Assembly (NCBI GenBank): GCA_013420905.1
Contig: JAAXNY010000021.1
Span: 62,001-126,000, forward strand
Length of the DNA: 64,000 bases
Reading direction: 5' to 3'
DNA from: Collybia mongolica
Lineage: Eukaryota > Basidiomycota > Agaricomycetes > Agaricales > Clitocybaceae
Position numbers and translations under genes: made by a program. Shown in pieces: positions 22,179-33,373 of the stretch. The notes below the pieces were generated by a model that searched no databases, was not told the origin of the DNA, and saw only the letters and a list, made by a program, of their open reading frames with translations. Positions within the stretch are counted from its first letter, which is position 1, and each line of letters opens with the position of its first letter.

Positions 22179-22796
22179 TTGACATCTTGACTTCCGGATT
22201 AATGACTCGTTACACAACACATTACCCTTTGGGGATAACTGCGCCAATACACGCACGCAATCACACCGCCTCGGAGCACCCCTCAGATTTAAGGTACTGA
22301 GTCGGCGTCATCCGGATGTTACCAGGCCGATTACAAAGGACGTCCTTCAGACACTGATATGCGAACTTTCTGTTGTAACAGTCTTTATAATACCCCTACT
22401 CTCGCTAAATACAACACCAATACAGCGACATTCTCTCGTTTATCTGTTGGCTCCCGTCAATCAAGTCCCTTGAACGTTCCGGAACCAAGTAAATTTTTCG
22501 TTAAACCACGAAATTGGTGATTTTATATTATACAAACATAGGTAGATTGAACCATAAGCTAAGCGAGATATACGATAACCTCTCATCTCCAACCTACATT
22601 AGGGTTCGGGAAGAAACTCCGAGGTTAGTAACTAACAGGTTACTAACATGGCAGCTTTGGAGGGGGTTATTCACAGACGTTAATAACATGTTACTAACAT
22701 GGATGTTAGTAACACGTTAAAATTTGTTAGAAATGTTATTAACACTGTTAATAATTGTTAATAATTGTTAAAAAATCCCCCTCCCCTACCAATCCC
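22179..22796. other. Loop of inverted repeat, downstream of gene
   Basis: Non-coding. From about 22600 it contains repeated GTTAGTAAC and GTTACTAAC words and then ttaataattg runs up to the right arm. These words are the same as those left of the left arm. Confidence 0.5.
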
Positions 22797-22812
22797 AGTC
22801 GTATTCTGTCAT
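22797..22812 (-). pseudogene. Duplicated ATG and first codons of loop gene
   Basis: On the minus strand the right arm repeats the loop gene's promoter and its first codons (MTEYD), then runs into loop DNA and meets a stop after three more codons (WDW-stop). It therefore cannot encode the protein, but the copied promoter faces inward, toward the 3' end of the real gene. Confidence 0.75.
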
Positions 22813-23371
22813 CAAAGATGAACAGCGAAGGAATGAGGTTGGAATCGTTGGGTATGAGTAAGAAGGGCCTCCTGAGAACGGTGGGTACTAGTCCCTGGGC
22901 TTTTATGGATATCCTGCGGCCGGGTGATTGCCAGACCTGCTTGCTACCTGCGAGTTCTTATGCCGACGAGATCGAAAGGCGGTATGGTTGGTGACAAGTC
23001 ACTGATAACTAAAGTAGGAAGCTGAACGTTCCAACTTCCGTGGGCGCAGTCACCGGCATTTAAGAGGCTGAGCAATATTCCTGTATGGTGTGCACGTCAG
23101 TACATTGCGGAGTCAATCTGTTCTCGAAGGTTCCCCGAACAGGACAGCTGTGATAGTTGACCGTTGTGGCAGAGCATTGTAACAATGTAAGGCTGTGCCC
23201 CTTCCGGCGTTGGTCGGCTAATTCATTTGCACAGCCTCCATTGATGATGCTCACGATCATGAAGCGGTCCCGTCATAAACACATTCTGTCACGTTGCATA
23301 CCTGAGTGTGCCATTTATATTGCGCAAAGGCAACCTGCTCACATGGAGCAAATTTCCCGCAAGATTAATAG

Positions 23372-23881
23372 AGGCCCCCGGACGCTCCCATATACCTTCG
23401 GCCGAAATTTTGGGGATTTCAGACCCCAAATTGGCCAAAATCTTCGACCTAAGATAGGGGATTTGAGAGAAATTTTTTGAAATCTTCGGCCCATTATTGG
23501 GGATTTCAGAGCCTCGCGGCCAAAACTTTTTGGGTAATTGTTATGTAAATAAATGGTGAGGTTGACGTTTGCGATTCGTAACGTCTGCATCAAGAAGTTG
23601 GTTCGGATCACAAGTGGGAAGGAAGTTTGCAAAGAAGGTGAAAAAAAAAGGCTTTCTCTCAATCGCGTCGAGTCAGGATGGCACCCAGCACTCAAACAGC
23701 TGCCCGATTTTTTAACATCTATGTTTGTTTTCTATGTTTGTTTTCTATGTTTTCCGTATGTTTTATGTTTTAAACATAAACCCCAGCCTGGATAGGGGAT
23801 TTGAGACCTAAAACATTGGGGATTTGAGACCGATTTTCGGGAAATTTCGGGCCGAAGGTATATGGGAGCGTCCGGGGGCCT
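23372..23881. mobile_element. 510-bp hAT-like MITE (right copy, with TSD)
   Basis: Same element and length as at 20450, inverted. It is flanked on both sides by ATTAATAG (23364-23371 and 23882-23889), a perfect 8-bp target-site duplication. This marks the right arm as the original insertion site and the left arm as the copy. Non-autonomous. Confidence 0.88.
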
Positions 23882-24125
23882 ATTAATAGTGGGCACCTGG
23901 TAACGCATTTTCATTCCGCAAACGAATACTTATAATTATCATCTCGTACTTATAGTGCAATTTAGGAAAATGCTGCAGTTAGAATATATAGAAATTCTAT
24001 AGTTTTCCCCTGTAATACCCTTTCTATGTATTGTAAGCGCAAATTTCAGAAAATGAGTCACCTGGATACATAAGAATTCAATAGTTGCAATCCCCCCCCT
24101 CCGTAATGATACCTCTGCTATTTAT

Positions 24126-24350
24126 TTAAAACTCAATACTTTCCTCAGTTTCCATGGAAGTACTCAGACTGCTTAACATTTGGGGTGGATTCGGGAAGCG
24201 TGAACGTAAGCGGAGACATTTTATTGGATCCCTCATATTACCAGATAAACGAAGGGGAGGAATTAAGCAGATAGGTGCCATCGAATCAATGGTAGAACGC
24301 CTGTTTACCAGGGCGGTCATTAGCGTCGGATATATAACCTGTCAAATAAT
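24126..24350 (-). pseudogene. C-terminal remnant of 7TM-like membrane protein
   Basis: On the minus strand, after a possible AG acceptor, the frame reads VIYPTLMTALVNRRSTIDS and continues into a hydrophilic tail ending at 24126. The (M/I)YPT(I/L)..ALVN pattern is the end of the last membrane segment of a large basidiomycete seven-helix family, also seen degraded at 41.9-43.1 kb. I could not recover the upstream helices, so it is called a remnant; a gene with undetected exons is possible. Confidence 0.4.
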
Positions 24351-25667
24351 GATATTATAAAGGAGGTATAGGCCGCCGCTAAAGGTAAGAGACGTCTTTA
24401 CCAACCACTTGTTTAAAACATGTTCTCTAGTTGCGAATACCAAGTTGACCAGAGCTAAGCTTTGAGAGCGTAGAGTCAGTATGGAACCACATAAAAATGT
24501 TGCAGTAAAATGAAAGTCTTCCAGAAGCAAACAAAAACATGCAGCTCTGGCTGGACCTCGATGTCTGTTTCCCACGCAGAAAACGTAAGGCCATCTAATA
24601 TTCAGAACTTCCAGCGCCATAAAATCGCATCAACTGCTGACAGCACTTCGAAATAGGGGCATGAGCGGGCACCTACAGCGCCTATAAAGACATAAATTTG
24701 AAAGTAGATCATTCAAACAACGTAGTCTCGACCAATGTTAGAAAGTGTGGCCGGGGTCAGAATCAGCGAAGCGACGCGTGGGGATGGGGTGTTAGCTGGA
24801 GAGCTTCTTGGTTGATGGCGCCGCGAGGCGAGTCTTATGCAAGCATCCTTGCTCTGATCCGACTTCGATATATTCTTGGTTGTATAGTCGAACGCGGACC
24901 ATTTGAGTGAGGCACACCACGGAAAACTTCTGAGTCAATCTGTGCTGGCGATAATCATTGTGAGCGTCAATTTTTAAAATTGATACCTTGCTTTCGCTCG
25001 AACATGGTTTGGTTCCGAAGCACCGTACGATTTGACTCGCACGTTGCGAGCAACAAAAAAATACAAGAGTACCGACCAACAAGGATGAACGAGATCGGAT
25101 TGTATATCTGTGGGCGTTATTGTTCCAAAGAACAGCCAGAAGCAGATCCAAGATCGAAGAGCCGTAAGTGCGATGTCGCTGAACCTGTGAGATGGTATGA
25201 CATGACACATTTGACTATCCACGTTGTGCACACTTGGAGTGAGAAGACCATAGCCATTACAGGACTAAGTTCAGGATCGAGGTACATTGAATTTGTCCGA
25301 AAAAAAGTATTCTCACCGAGTCATCTTCCAGAAAAATTTAAGCTCCTCTCCTGAAATACTTCCTGATTAATGGTCGATAACTGACAGTACAGCTGTGATG
25401 TTGATAACGCCAAAACGGGTGCAGGACAAGTCGCAAGGGGGTTTGAACTTTGCTGCGCCAGGACTTCGGAAAAAATCATTGTACGTAAAATGGCACGTGC
25501 ATTGAGTCGTCCCATCAAACCTACCACGTGTCTCCGTTCACGGATACACCCAAGGGGATGTCAGAAAAAAAATTAAGGATACCGGGTCGAATTTTTTTTT
25601 AAGCCATCGAGGAGGGGACTAACTAACTACCTGTGGGAACTAATTGCCATATTAGGAAGGTAGAACA
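24351..25667. other. Intergenic, possible gene debris
   Basis: Only short frames without recognisable motifs. About 25543-25640 contains a Gly-poor A/T-run segment followed by ggactaactaactacc, similar in direct orientation to about 26281-26320 (ggactaactaaccagcc), so the PHD gene lies between two short related sequences. Confidence 0.4.
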
Positions 25668-26114
25668 TCAAGCCCTTGCCCGTCGTTTCGCCGCTCGTCT
25701 CTGACCTCCACCGCTCGCCTCACAGGCTTCGCAAATCCACGAATTGATGCTATATTCAAGCTGAACGCACCTTAGGTGGTACTGAAACCCTAATCAGTAA
25801 GTCTTGCTTTTCTCTTGAATGAGTATTTGACTGACCCAACCTGTTTCACATCCAGCACGGCGGCACATGATGACGTCCCTGTTGTTCGTTATCTCACTCT
25901 CCGATACAGCCTGCCCACATGTACACACCGCTAGCATGGAATGCAAGTCACGGGTTTTGCGCTTTCGCCCAGCTCGTGTCTCCGGGTGTCGCTTGTGGTA
26001 GTTCTGTATGCCAACCTTTCCAACATTGATTTGGGTTTCGCAATCTGGACAGAGTACATAACCATCCGTTACAGTCAGTTCTGGGGGCTCCTCCGAATCC
26101 TGTTTAAGTTCCAA
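25668..26114 (-). CDS. Small PHD-type zinc-finger protein, 5' end unsure
   Basis: Two coding blocks, 25841-26114 and 25668-25789, joined by a 51-bp GT..AG intron (25790-25840). The joined frame gives a PHD-like zinc finger: VCTCGQAV, then MCRRAGCETG, FQYHLRCVQL and SWICEACEA, i.e. C-x-C, C-x4-C, H-x2-C, W-x-C-x2-C. Before it is a second Cys2-His2-like unit (LCPDCETQINVGK..NYHKRHPET). PHD fingers bind histone H3 tails. The end is basic (QRRAAKRRARA). The frame is open to about 26150 without an ATG, so a 5' exon or a lost start is likely; the coordinate 26114 is only the limit of the clear frame. Confidence 0.55.
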
Positions 26115-27314
26115 GCCTGGTGAACACTTAATGCAAGGATCACGGGGTTGATCTCACTAAGGACATAACGCTCTTGATGCGCCCAGAGTGCTTGGTGCCT
26201 TTTTGCCGAATGGGGGATGGTTGCGCCCTTCCTTCTCAATCCATCGACCCTCCAGGTTCAAAACCACGTGACATTCCAAAAATTTTTTAAGCGACTTCTG
26301 GCTGGACTAACTAACCAGCCCTATATGATGAATTGAGCACGTGACATCCCCTTGGATACACCTAACAAATTCACATCAAGCACACATCTAAGGGGTCTTC
26401 GGCCCATCGATACACAGAATTCGAACAACATTATATGAGTGGGTTCAAACCAGTTGCGGTTTTTCACAGGAGCCTGATTGAGCCTGTGCGATATCAATAA
26501 TCTGTGATCGCAGACGTTGCTATCAAGGGTATTGGCAATATTTCGACGTTATCTGTATCCCAGGTAACTATTGGCCTTGCTATTTCATGTGAGGCCCCTT
26601 TTTTAGTTGGACCCCAAATGCTAAAGCTCTATCCATGCTATTTCTCGCAAATTGGCGTGGAAAACTTCGTTAGGCACGAACGACTCACGGTTGAGGCATT
26701 CAGTAAACCTTTTTTCGCGTGCGCTATTGGAAGTAGTCGTATGTCTTTGGTGAGAAAAAAATGCGAGAAGAACGTGTGGTGGTAGGATTCCAGGCAACGT
26801 TATCCATTGTACCCCAATTTGAGGCGTGTTGCACTGATCGATCTGGAGAATAGAAACGCTTTCGCAATACCGTCAGGTATGATCAAACGACCTTCTGATG
26901 GCTCAGATAAGGAGACGCTGAGAAAATCAAGCCTATCGCAACTTATAATTTATGCGGTGCCTTGGTTATTGGTGGTTTGGCCCGAAGCGAGAAGAGTCCT
27001 GCCAGGACAGAAAATGTGCGGACAAAGCCGAATATCATTGGGACGTAGGAAACCAACCTTTGTTGGAGACACACAAACACGATTCGCAATAACCGCCTGT
27101 ATGGGCTATCAGAAGATTGAGGAACAAGTGGTGAAAACGTGTTTGTTGATGGCGATAACAAGACTAGATACCCACCACCATGTTGATAGGAAGCAAATCA
27201 CATTCACAACCTCGTTTTCGCCTTTCCCTGCGGATTTCATCTATAGAGTCAACGCCGATGTTCCCATGATAAAATAAATTCGGACCACCAACTATCAAAA
27301 TTGAATCTCATACA
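26115..27314. other. Intergenic, no supported gene
   Basis: Several medium frames (for example 26807-27277 plus) lack family motifs or convincing codon use. CACGTGACAT words occur at 26266 and 26338 and the latter, followed by CCCCTTGG, is the reverse complement of CCAAGGGGATGTCA at 25551-25564, so the PHD gene is bracketed by a short inverted repeat. Confidence 0.4.
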
Positions 27315-28462
27315 ATGGCCGTACCAGAACATCGGACATGGTCGAATTATATTTCTTCCTTGGTTACAGTACCCTACTGGGCCGAGCCTGCAGAGAAAAG
27401 AAGGGCAATTGGTGACGATTGGGTCGCAGGGATGAAGTCTCGCAACCTGGACCTTTCTTCCTATGCACGGCTATGCCGTAACCATCTATTAATACCTAAC
27501 CTTGCCCAGAAGGCTTACGGCGTTCGACCAGAACGAAAACTGGCCGCAGCAGGCTTTGGAGGTGTTTAAGCTCTGGGTTTCTGAGGGTATGAGGGAGAGT
27601 GACAACGCTTCGATTACTCCTGTTCCTAAGGGCATGATCCTCAGAACGTCTACGGCCACGAGCGAGACGTCCACGCGTTGCGATATACCGGTGTTACCGT
27701 CGGCCGACCCGAACGAGCATCGAAGAAGGTTTGATGATACCAATAAGGGGCCTCACTGGGACGAACTTTGTTCAGGTACTGTATGCGATTTTATCATGAA
27801 AACAAGAGGTGTGACCACAGGCTGGGCAATGTCAGCTTATGGCAGGCCCCCCTCTGGGGGAACCTTTCTCCCGTGGCTTCGCGCCCACCTCCTTACCTTT
27901 GAAGTGCTCACTGGCGTCCCGGTCCCCTTTTGGAAATTCTTTTCTGCGAGTTCCACGACTTTTGGGTACCCTGCCTCTTGCCTCTCCCCCGCATATTTGG
28001 ACATCACATACACTCATCCTGACGGGGGAATTACCCTCGATCCACTCCGATTCATACCGACTCCCCGGGATGCTGCAGGAGCCTTCCGTCGTGGCCGCAC
28101 TGGGATCTGCTGCTAATTGACGAGAATGCAGGCACCCAGGATGAGCGCGAGGCAAAGATTACGAGACGAAGGAGTTTCTCAGAGAAATCGCTGACGCGCT
28201 TTTGCTCTCAAATATTCCCGACCGCCTAGAGCGGGACGAGTTGATCGAGAAGCTGGCTGGTAACTACCGCACATGGGTGGACGAGGATTTCGGACTGACG
28301 GTGCGTGCGGCATACGATCCCCCGTACTGGACATTGGCCGCTAATGTGGGCAGCTTATTTTGTAGGTGGGTGCAGTCGTATAGTACGTCCGGCACAGAGG
28401 AACTAAAGCCGTTTGTGTGGGATAACGAATCGGGGGTCTGCTCTTATGGTCTAAAAGTTTGA
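27315..28462 (+). pseudogene. Frameshifted hypothetical gene
   Basis: Coding-like sequence continues for 1.1 kb but changes frame at least three times with no good intron to explain it. Pieces: MAVPEHRTWSNYISSLVTVP (from 27315), then WPQQALEVFKLWVSEGMRES (about 27540), WPHWDLLLIDENAGTQDERE (about 28095) and KDYETKEFLREIADALLLSN (about 28155), ending GVCSYGLKV-stop at 28462. The last part reads like the C-terminus of an uncharacterised fungal protein. I call it a decayed gene; sequencing indels would give the same picture. Confidence 0.45.
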
Positions 28463-29634
28463 AATAGAAGCGAAATCATTGGTTGAGGAGGCTTTATAGG
28501 GGATACTTACCTATGATGTCCAGTGTCGTGTCGGAGATGGTAGTTTATTGAGGCCGGGGAAACGCAAGCGCTTGTTAAAAAAAAAATGCCGTCGACGTTC
28601 ACAGGAACAGAGCACCTTGATTAGTGACGATGCCATGTGGATGTGATGTGTTGGCAAGCATACGATTTCTGAGCTTCCCTTAGAGACCTAGCACAACAGT
28701 TGGTTAACAGGATTGGCAACAAAGGGGAGTGGAGAAAGAACTGGTCGTCGCGAAGCAGGTGGATTCAGGGGCTACATGGGTATTATCGAAGTTCGCCTCT
28801 GGGCGTTTTGCGAGTTGCCCTTGAAAACACTACTAAAGAGGGGGGAAAAGGATTAAAGCTGTTCCACGATGACTATGTATCTGTCCTATATTCGTTTGGA
28901 AGGTCGGGTCTGAGGGAGAGGTGGGGTGACCTAAAGCCACCCGTCAAGCAGAGGAGCGATGGTGAGATAAAGGTGGAGTGTTTACCGGGCTAGGCCATTA
29001 AGCGTATCGACTTACTAGATTCTCCACATAACGTCGACGTCAGAGGCTATTTGGGCGCACGAGGATCTTTATGAGTGGCGATAAATACATAAAAGTGGCT
29101 CTTGAGTCGCTACAATTAAATTAGACAGCGAGCTTAATACGAATTGAGTTTAGAGATCGAGATAACGCGGGGTTACGACGTGGGGTTTGCTACAGCGGCT
29201 TGAATTGCGAAGTGACACATAGTTCAGGTGTTATGGAGCATTTATGTACCAGGTAGTTGACGTCATCAGCTTTGAGTATAAAGGGTGTAGATTTCTGCCA
29301 TAGCATAAATGAAAAATACATATTCTCGAAGCGATTAGGCTTGCACGTAACTGGCACTTGACTTGACTTGCATGTATGAAAACCTTTCTTGGGATTGTTT
29401 GGTCCGGCGTTACGGACCTATTCGGCAGTTTCCCGGAAAACGATCAATAATAACACGGTCGCCCGAAAAGGAAACTAATTTGCGGTGGCGTTCGAACCAC
29501 AACCGCCGGTCTGAACTCGATCACTCCCGCACCACTACGCCCATGACGTCGTCGTGTCATCATCAAACCATCCCAGACATATATAAACGGCTTTTCGTTT
29601 CCAGATAATCCGTAACTTTTCCCATTTCCCCACC
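28463..29634. other. Intergenic and HAM1-like promoter
   Basis: No supported gene. A TATATAAA box lies at about 29579, some 55 bp upstream of the HAM1-like ATG. Confidence 0.45.
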
Positions 29635-32600
29635 ATGTCCCTTCCCCCCGCACCAAAAGATATTAGCAACAAGCCCGCCGCTGGGTCCGTCGTGGATCCA
29701 GTCAATAAGCAAGCTAAGGATGCAGACGTGGACAGAAAGGTGCGCAAACTTGCTTTGTTTTAGGTGTGAAATTGGCCTGGCTTACTCTTACCTTCAAGAT
29801 ACGGTTATATGGCGTCATCGAGGCCTTCCGCCTCGGTCGTCTTCCTTCCAATGCACAGATCGACCAAACCCTTAAATATGTGCTCGACCATTCGCCGATT
29901 CATACCGAGAAGCTATCGCCAGATGGCAAGAAGCTTATTCAAGACACGCGCGATATCATCGAAACAGCGCGTTTAATGGTGCAGGAGAAGAACGCTGACG
30001 AATTATTCCAGCAATTCATATGGCATACGCGGGATGTCGACAAAGAAGGCATCAAAGGCAGTTTGACGGGTACGGAGGCTCCTGTTGACAGGGAAAAAGC
30101 TGGTAGCGATTCCCAAGAAGGTTCGCCATGGCATCTTTCTTCTCATTGTTCTCTGTCTCATTCTCCATATCACAGCCGTACAACACCTTCGTACCCTCCT
30201 CTCTCTCGTCCTCACTAATTCCGAAGTTCGGAAACTTCTCTCCGACTTCTCTCTCATCGGCCGCGACCTTCTCGCCAAAACTGCACAGAAAGCAGCAACA
30301 CTCATAGCGCCCGATCCTGACGCACTCGCGCACGCAGACGAGTCCGCTCCACAAGATCAATTCATCACTGAGGGTGGACGCGTCGCAGGGAAGAACGAGA
30401 CACCGGTTTTGGAGGCTCGTGTTCCTGGAACGGATGTGCGCATGAAACAGCATCCACGCGAGGGAGAAACAAAAATTCGTGGAGAGGACGGCCAGGAGCG
30501 TCCCGCAGGACAGGTTCGGGATCACGTGGCTGGTGAGGCGAATCGAGCGAAGGAAGGGGCGAAAGGACACGTTGACCAGAAAACAGGAGGTGCTGTTAGT
30601 GGGCAGCGTGATGTTAGTGACACAGGGCGTGGGATGGACCGTGGCGATGCAAAAAATGTTGGACTGGGAGCCGCTCAAAGCGGAATGAGTCAGGCGGATA
30701 CGCAAGGCCTTGAGAGTGAGGCACGTGGTATTCTAGGCGGTGAGCGTGTCGACAAAGCACGCGGGAACCTGGAAGGGGCTCGTGATGAAGCACACGGGGC
30801 TCGCGAAGATGGAACGGAGGCACGCGATACCACGACACAAGAGGAAGCAGAGGCGAAGAAAAAGGGAGTAATGGAACGCATGAGGGGAGTCAGGGTAAAT
30901 CTTCATTGTCTTTCATTGTTTACGTTGCTGACGATTGCTTCCAGGATAATTTCACAGATCGCGTTCCACAGGAACATAAAGACCGCATAGAGCGGGGTAA
31001 AAAGTTCTTGATGGAGGACTATTTCCCCGAGGAGCGCCGGGACCAGTACATTTATCGAGGGAAGAAGGTTTGTTAGTCATTTTATTTCCCTTATCGCCTG
31101 CTCACATCCGCATATATTCCGTGTCTTTATTAGGTGATCATTGAATGTCAGAAGCACGACGACTACCAGGACTCTCTCCGATGGCTACTTTCCTACATCG
31201 AGGAGTACGCAAGCCATGGTCGTACTATGACTAGTAAAGGAAAGGAAGGTGCGAGTGGAGCGAAAGAGGTATGCATCAACGAACACATCTTCTATCTCTC
31301 ATTTTCCCTTAAATGTTACCTCCCAGGATCGTGCATTAAGGAACGCTATTTCGGAAATTCGAACATTGTTGGAGCGCTTTGCAAATGGCAAGAGTATGGG
31401 GATAATTGTTGACGCATTCAATGTGCTCGCCAATGATGCCAGACAAGACCAAGAACTCCGAAATTGGTTCCAATCTGTCGACTCGTATTACAGGAAGGTT
31501 CGTTCCAGTCGCCACTCCCTGTCACCTCACTTTTTAACGCTTCTGATTTCTAGGTTCTGTTGGAACCCGGCTACGTTTTGGAGCCGGACTGCAATACACA
31601 AGCGAAGAACCTTCGCGAGTCGGGCCGTCGCTTTTACGATGACAAGTACAGGGACCATTTCGATAATCTTTTCGGGAGCGTTGGGGAATGGTTCAAGGCA
31701 ATGGGCGATGACCCAGTGCGTTTCAGTGTCTCATTTCTCTTTGCCATGTAATTTGACCTTTCTATGTAGATCAATGCTCGGTTCGGTGAGGATTGGGCTC
31801 GCTTGACCAGGGACCTACTCTTTGATAGCGAGGGTAGCCTGAAATTCAAGAAGGACCTTTGGAATGATGTTCGCAAAGTCATCTTACCCGAGCTTGTTGA
31901 TAAGGCAATGTCTCCTCTTCCGTCCAGATCAGATCTGCAGCTGATACACCAACTTCATATAGGTTGGATATATCCCTATCCCGCGTATTGAATACACCGA
32001 TGAGTCGCTTGATCTCGTTGTGGAGAACCTCACGCTCTCTGGACGAAACCTTTTCCCCAATGTCATCGCGCTTGAGGCCCATAACTACGTCCGCTTCTCG
32101 CCATACTCTTCTATTACCGACGAGTCGCATCACCGCTTCACATTAACGTTCGGCCAGATGCAGGCCGACATGCGCGATGTTGCCTTCTACTTTAAGAAGA
32201 AGACGGGCGTCCCCAAGCTGACGGACTCGGGGCTCGCAGACGTTGTTCTGGGCGGTGAGGGACTGACTGTACGTGCTCCTCTTTCACTGTCACAGCCTAA
32301 TCTCTTACTTTACTTTCTGATCCAGGCTACAGCAGTTCTTGTCAGCGCAGGCAAGGACCAGTCATCGGTATTCAAAGTGCATGACGTCCACGTCAAAGTC
32401 GACACCCTCAAGTTCAGCATCCGGGATTCGAAGCACGATTTCTTGTACAAGACGCTGAAGCCCCTCGCAACTGGCTTGGTGAAAAGACAGATCCAGAAGG
32501 CAATCGCGGACGCCATCAGGACAGGTCTCGAGTATGCCGACGGGCAGCTCGTTGGAGTCCGGGATAGGATGGAGGTTGCGAAGCAGAAGGAAGGCGAGAG

Positions 32601-32933
32601 CAGGACACAGGTGCTGCAAGATGTGAGTGTTTCCCTTTCCTCGACTGACTGTTCATTCGTTGATCTGGGATATATCACTTTAGATGTTCAAACATAAGAA
32701 AGAGGAAGCGTCTATCAAATCGCATGAGCGCACCTCGCAGTTCAAGGTCGTGTCGAATAAGCGTAATTCACTGCTTTCGACTGCTGGGCACCCCGCTGGA
32801 TGGGTTAATAGGACAGCGGAGAAGGATGATCTTGCGGCAAAGGGCTCTGAGTGGAGGTCGGAAGCGTAAGTTACTTCTTATTTGTTGTTGTTCCGTGCTT
32901 ACGTTCGGGGAATGTAGGTTTACGATTGTTTGA
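29635..32933 (+). CDS. HAM1-like protein
   Basis: About 11 exons, ATG at 29635, TGA at 32931-32933. HAM1 N-terminal domain: RLYGVIEAFRLGRLPSNAQI, ADELFQQFIWHTRDVD, AVQHLRTLLSLVLTNSEVRK, SLIGRDLLAKTAQKAA. A Gly/Ala/Glu/Asp-rich hydrophilic linker with LEA-like repeats follows (residues about 190-370). The second half has YRGKKVIIECQKHDDYQDSL, NARFGEDWARLTRDLLFDSE and GYIPIPRIEYTDESLDLVVE, and the HAM1 C-terminal domain (FKVHDVHVKVDTLKFSIRDS, LATGLVKRQIQKAIADAI). Intron 30103-30175 (73 bp) joins DREKA to AVQHL. Intron 31915-31962 (48 bp) has a GC donor, AAG-GCAATG, and joins DK to VGYIP. The family is intracellular, possibly lipid- or membrane-binding; exact role unknown. Confidence 0.88.
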
Positions 32934-33266
32934 GACCTACGTCCTTAGAACCACCTCACCCATCCTTCTAATTGCGCGTGGTGCTTTTTTCCTCGCGTTG
33001 TTCTATGGACCTCTTCTTCAATCATTCTTGTATGCATCCCCCCTCTTTGATGAACATTTCCTGATTCGCGACTCGTTTGTGCTGTTACCATACTATTGTA
33101 CAAATTAGTGTTAAACGAAAATTACGAGCGATGTGTATGAATAAACGAATGGATACCTTACCATGACTATTTTTGCTGAGAAAAATGTGATTTGACGTAT
33201 GTCAATCGATGCAGTGTCTGGACTGGAGCAGAATAACGGCGGAAGTCCGGGCTAGAAAGAAAGTTG
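32934..33266. other. 3' region of HAM1-like gene and tRNA downstream DNA
   Basis: About 330 bp with no ORF of merit. Confidence 0.4.
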
Positions 33267-33275
33267 AAAAAAAAA
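33267..33275 (-). terminator. Pol III T-run terminator
   Basis: Nine consecutive T on the minus strand, five bases past the tRNA-Asp 3' end, the usual RNA polymerase III stop. Confidence 0.8.
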
Positions 33276-33280
33276 GGATT

Positions 33281-33373
33281 CTCCCTGTCTGGGAGTCGAA
33301 CCCAGCTCTCGCGCGGTTTTCCAACGACTTCACGATGACAAGCGCGTGTACTAAACCGATATACTAACAAGGA
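33281..33373 (-). tRNA. tRNA-Asp (GUC), intron-containing
   Basis: Minus strand, 93 nt. Acceptor TCCTTGT pairs with ACAGGGA (one G-T pair), discriminator G. D-arm TAGTATATCGGTTTAGTACA, anticodon stem CGCGC/GCGCG with loop TTGTCA...C giving anticodon GUC, T-arm CTGGG-TTCGACT-CCCAG. A 20-nt intron sits after position 37 (TCGTGAAGTCGTTGGAAAAC), the canonical place for eukaryotic tRNA introns. CCA is not encoded, as expected. Confidence 0.93.

Larger units (their letters stand above)
22797..23881. repeat. Right arm of 3.4-kb inverted repeat
   Basis: Reverse complement of 20450-21526 with one 8-bp insertion and few substitutions (for example catcaaagatg versus catcgaagatg near 22812). Contains the second MITE copy. 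Arms so alike mean recent duplication or ongoing gene conversion. Confidence 0.92.

Noticed and set aside
26807..27277. 156-residue plus-strand ORF
   Set aside because: No family motif, no supporting context and ordinary random-ORF composition.
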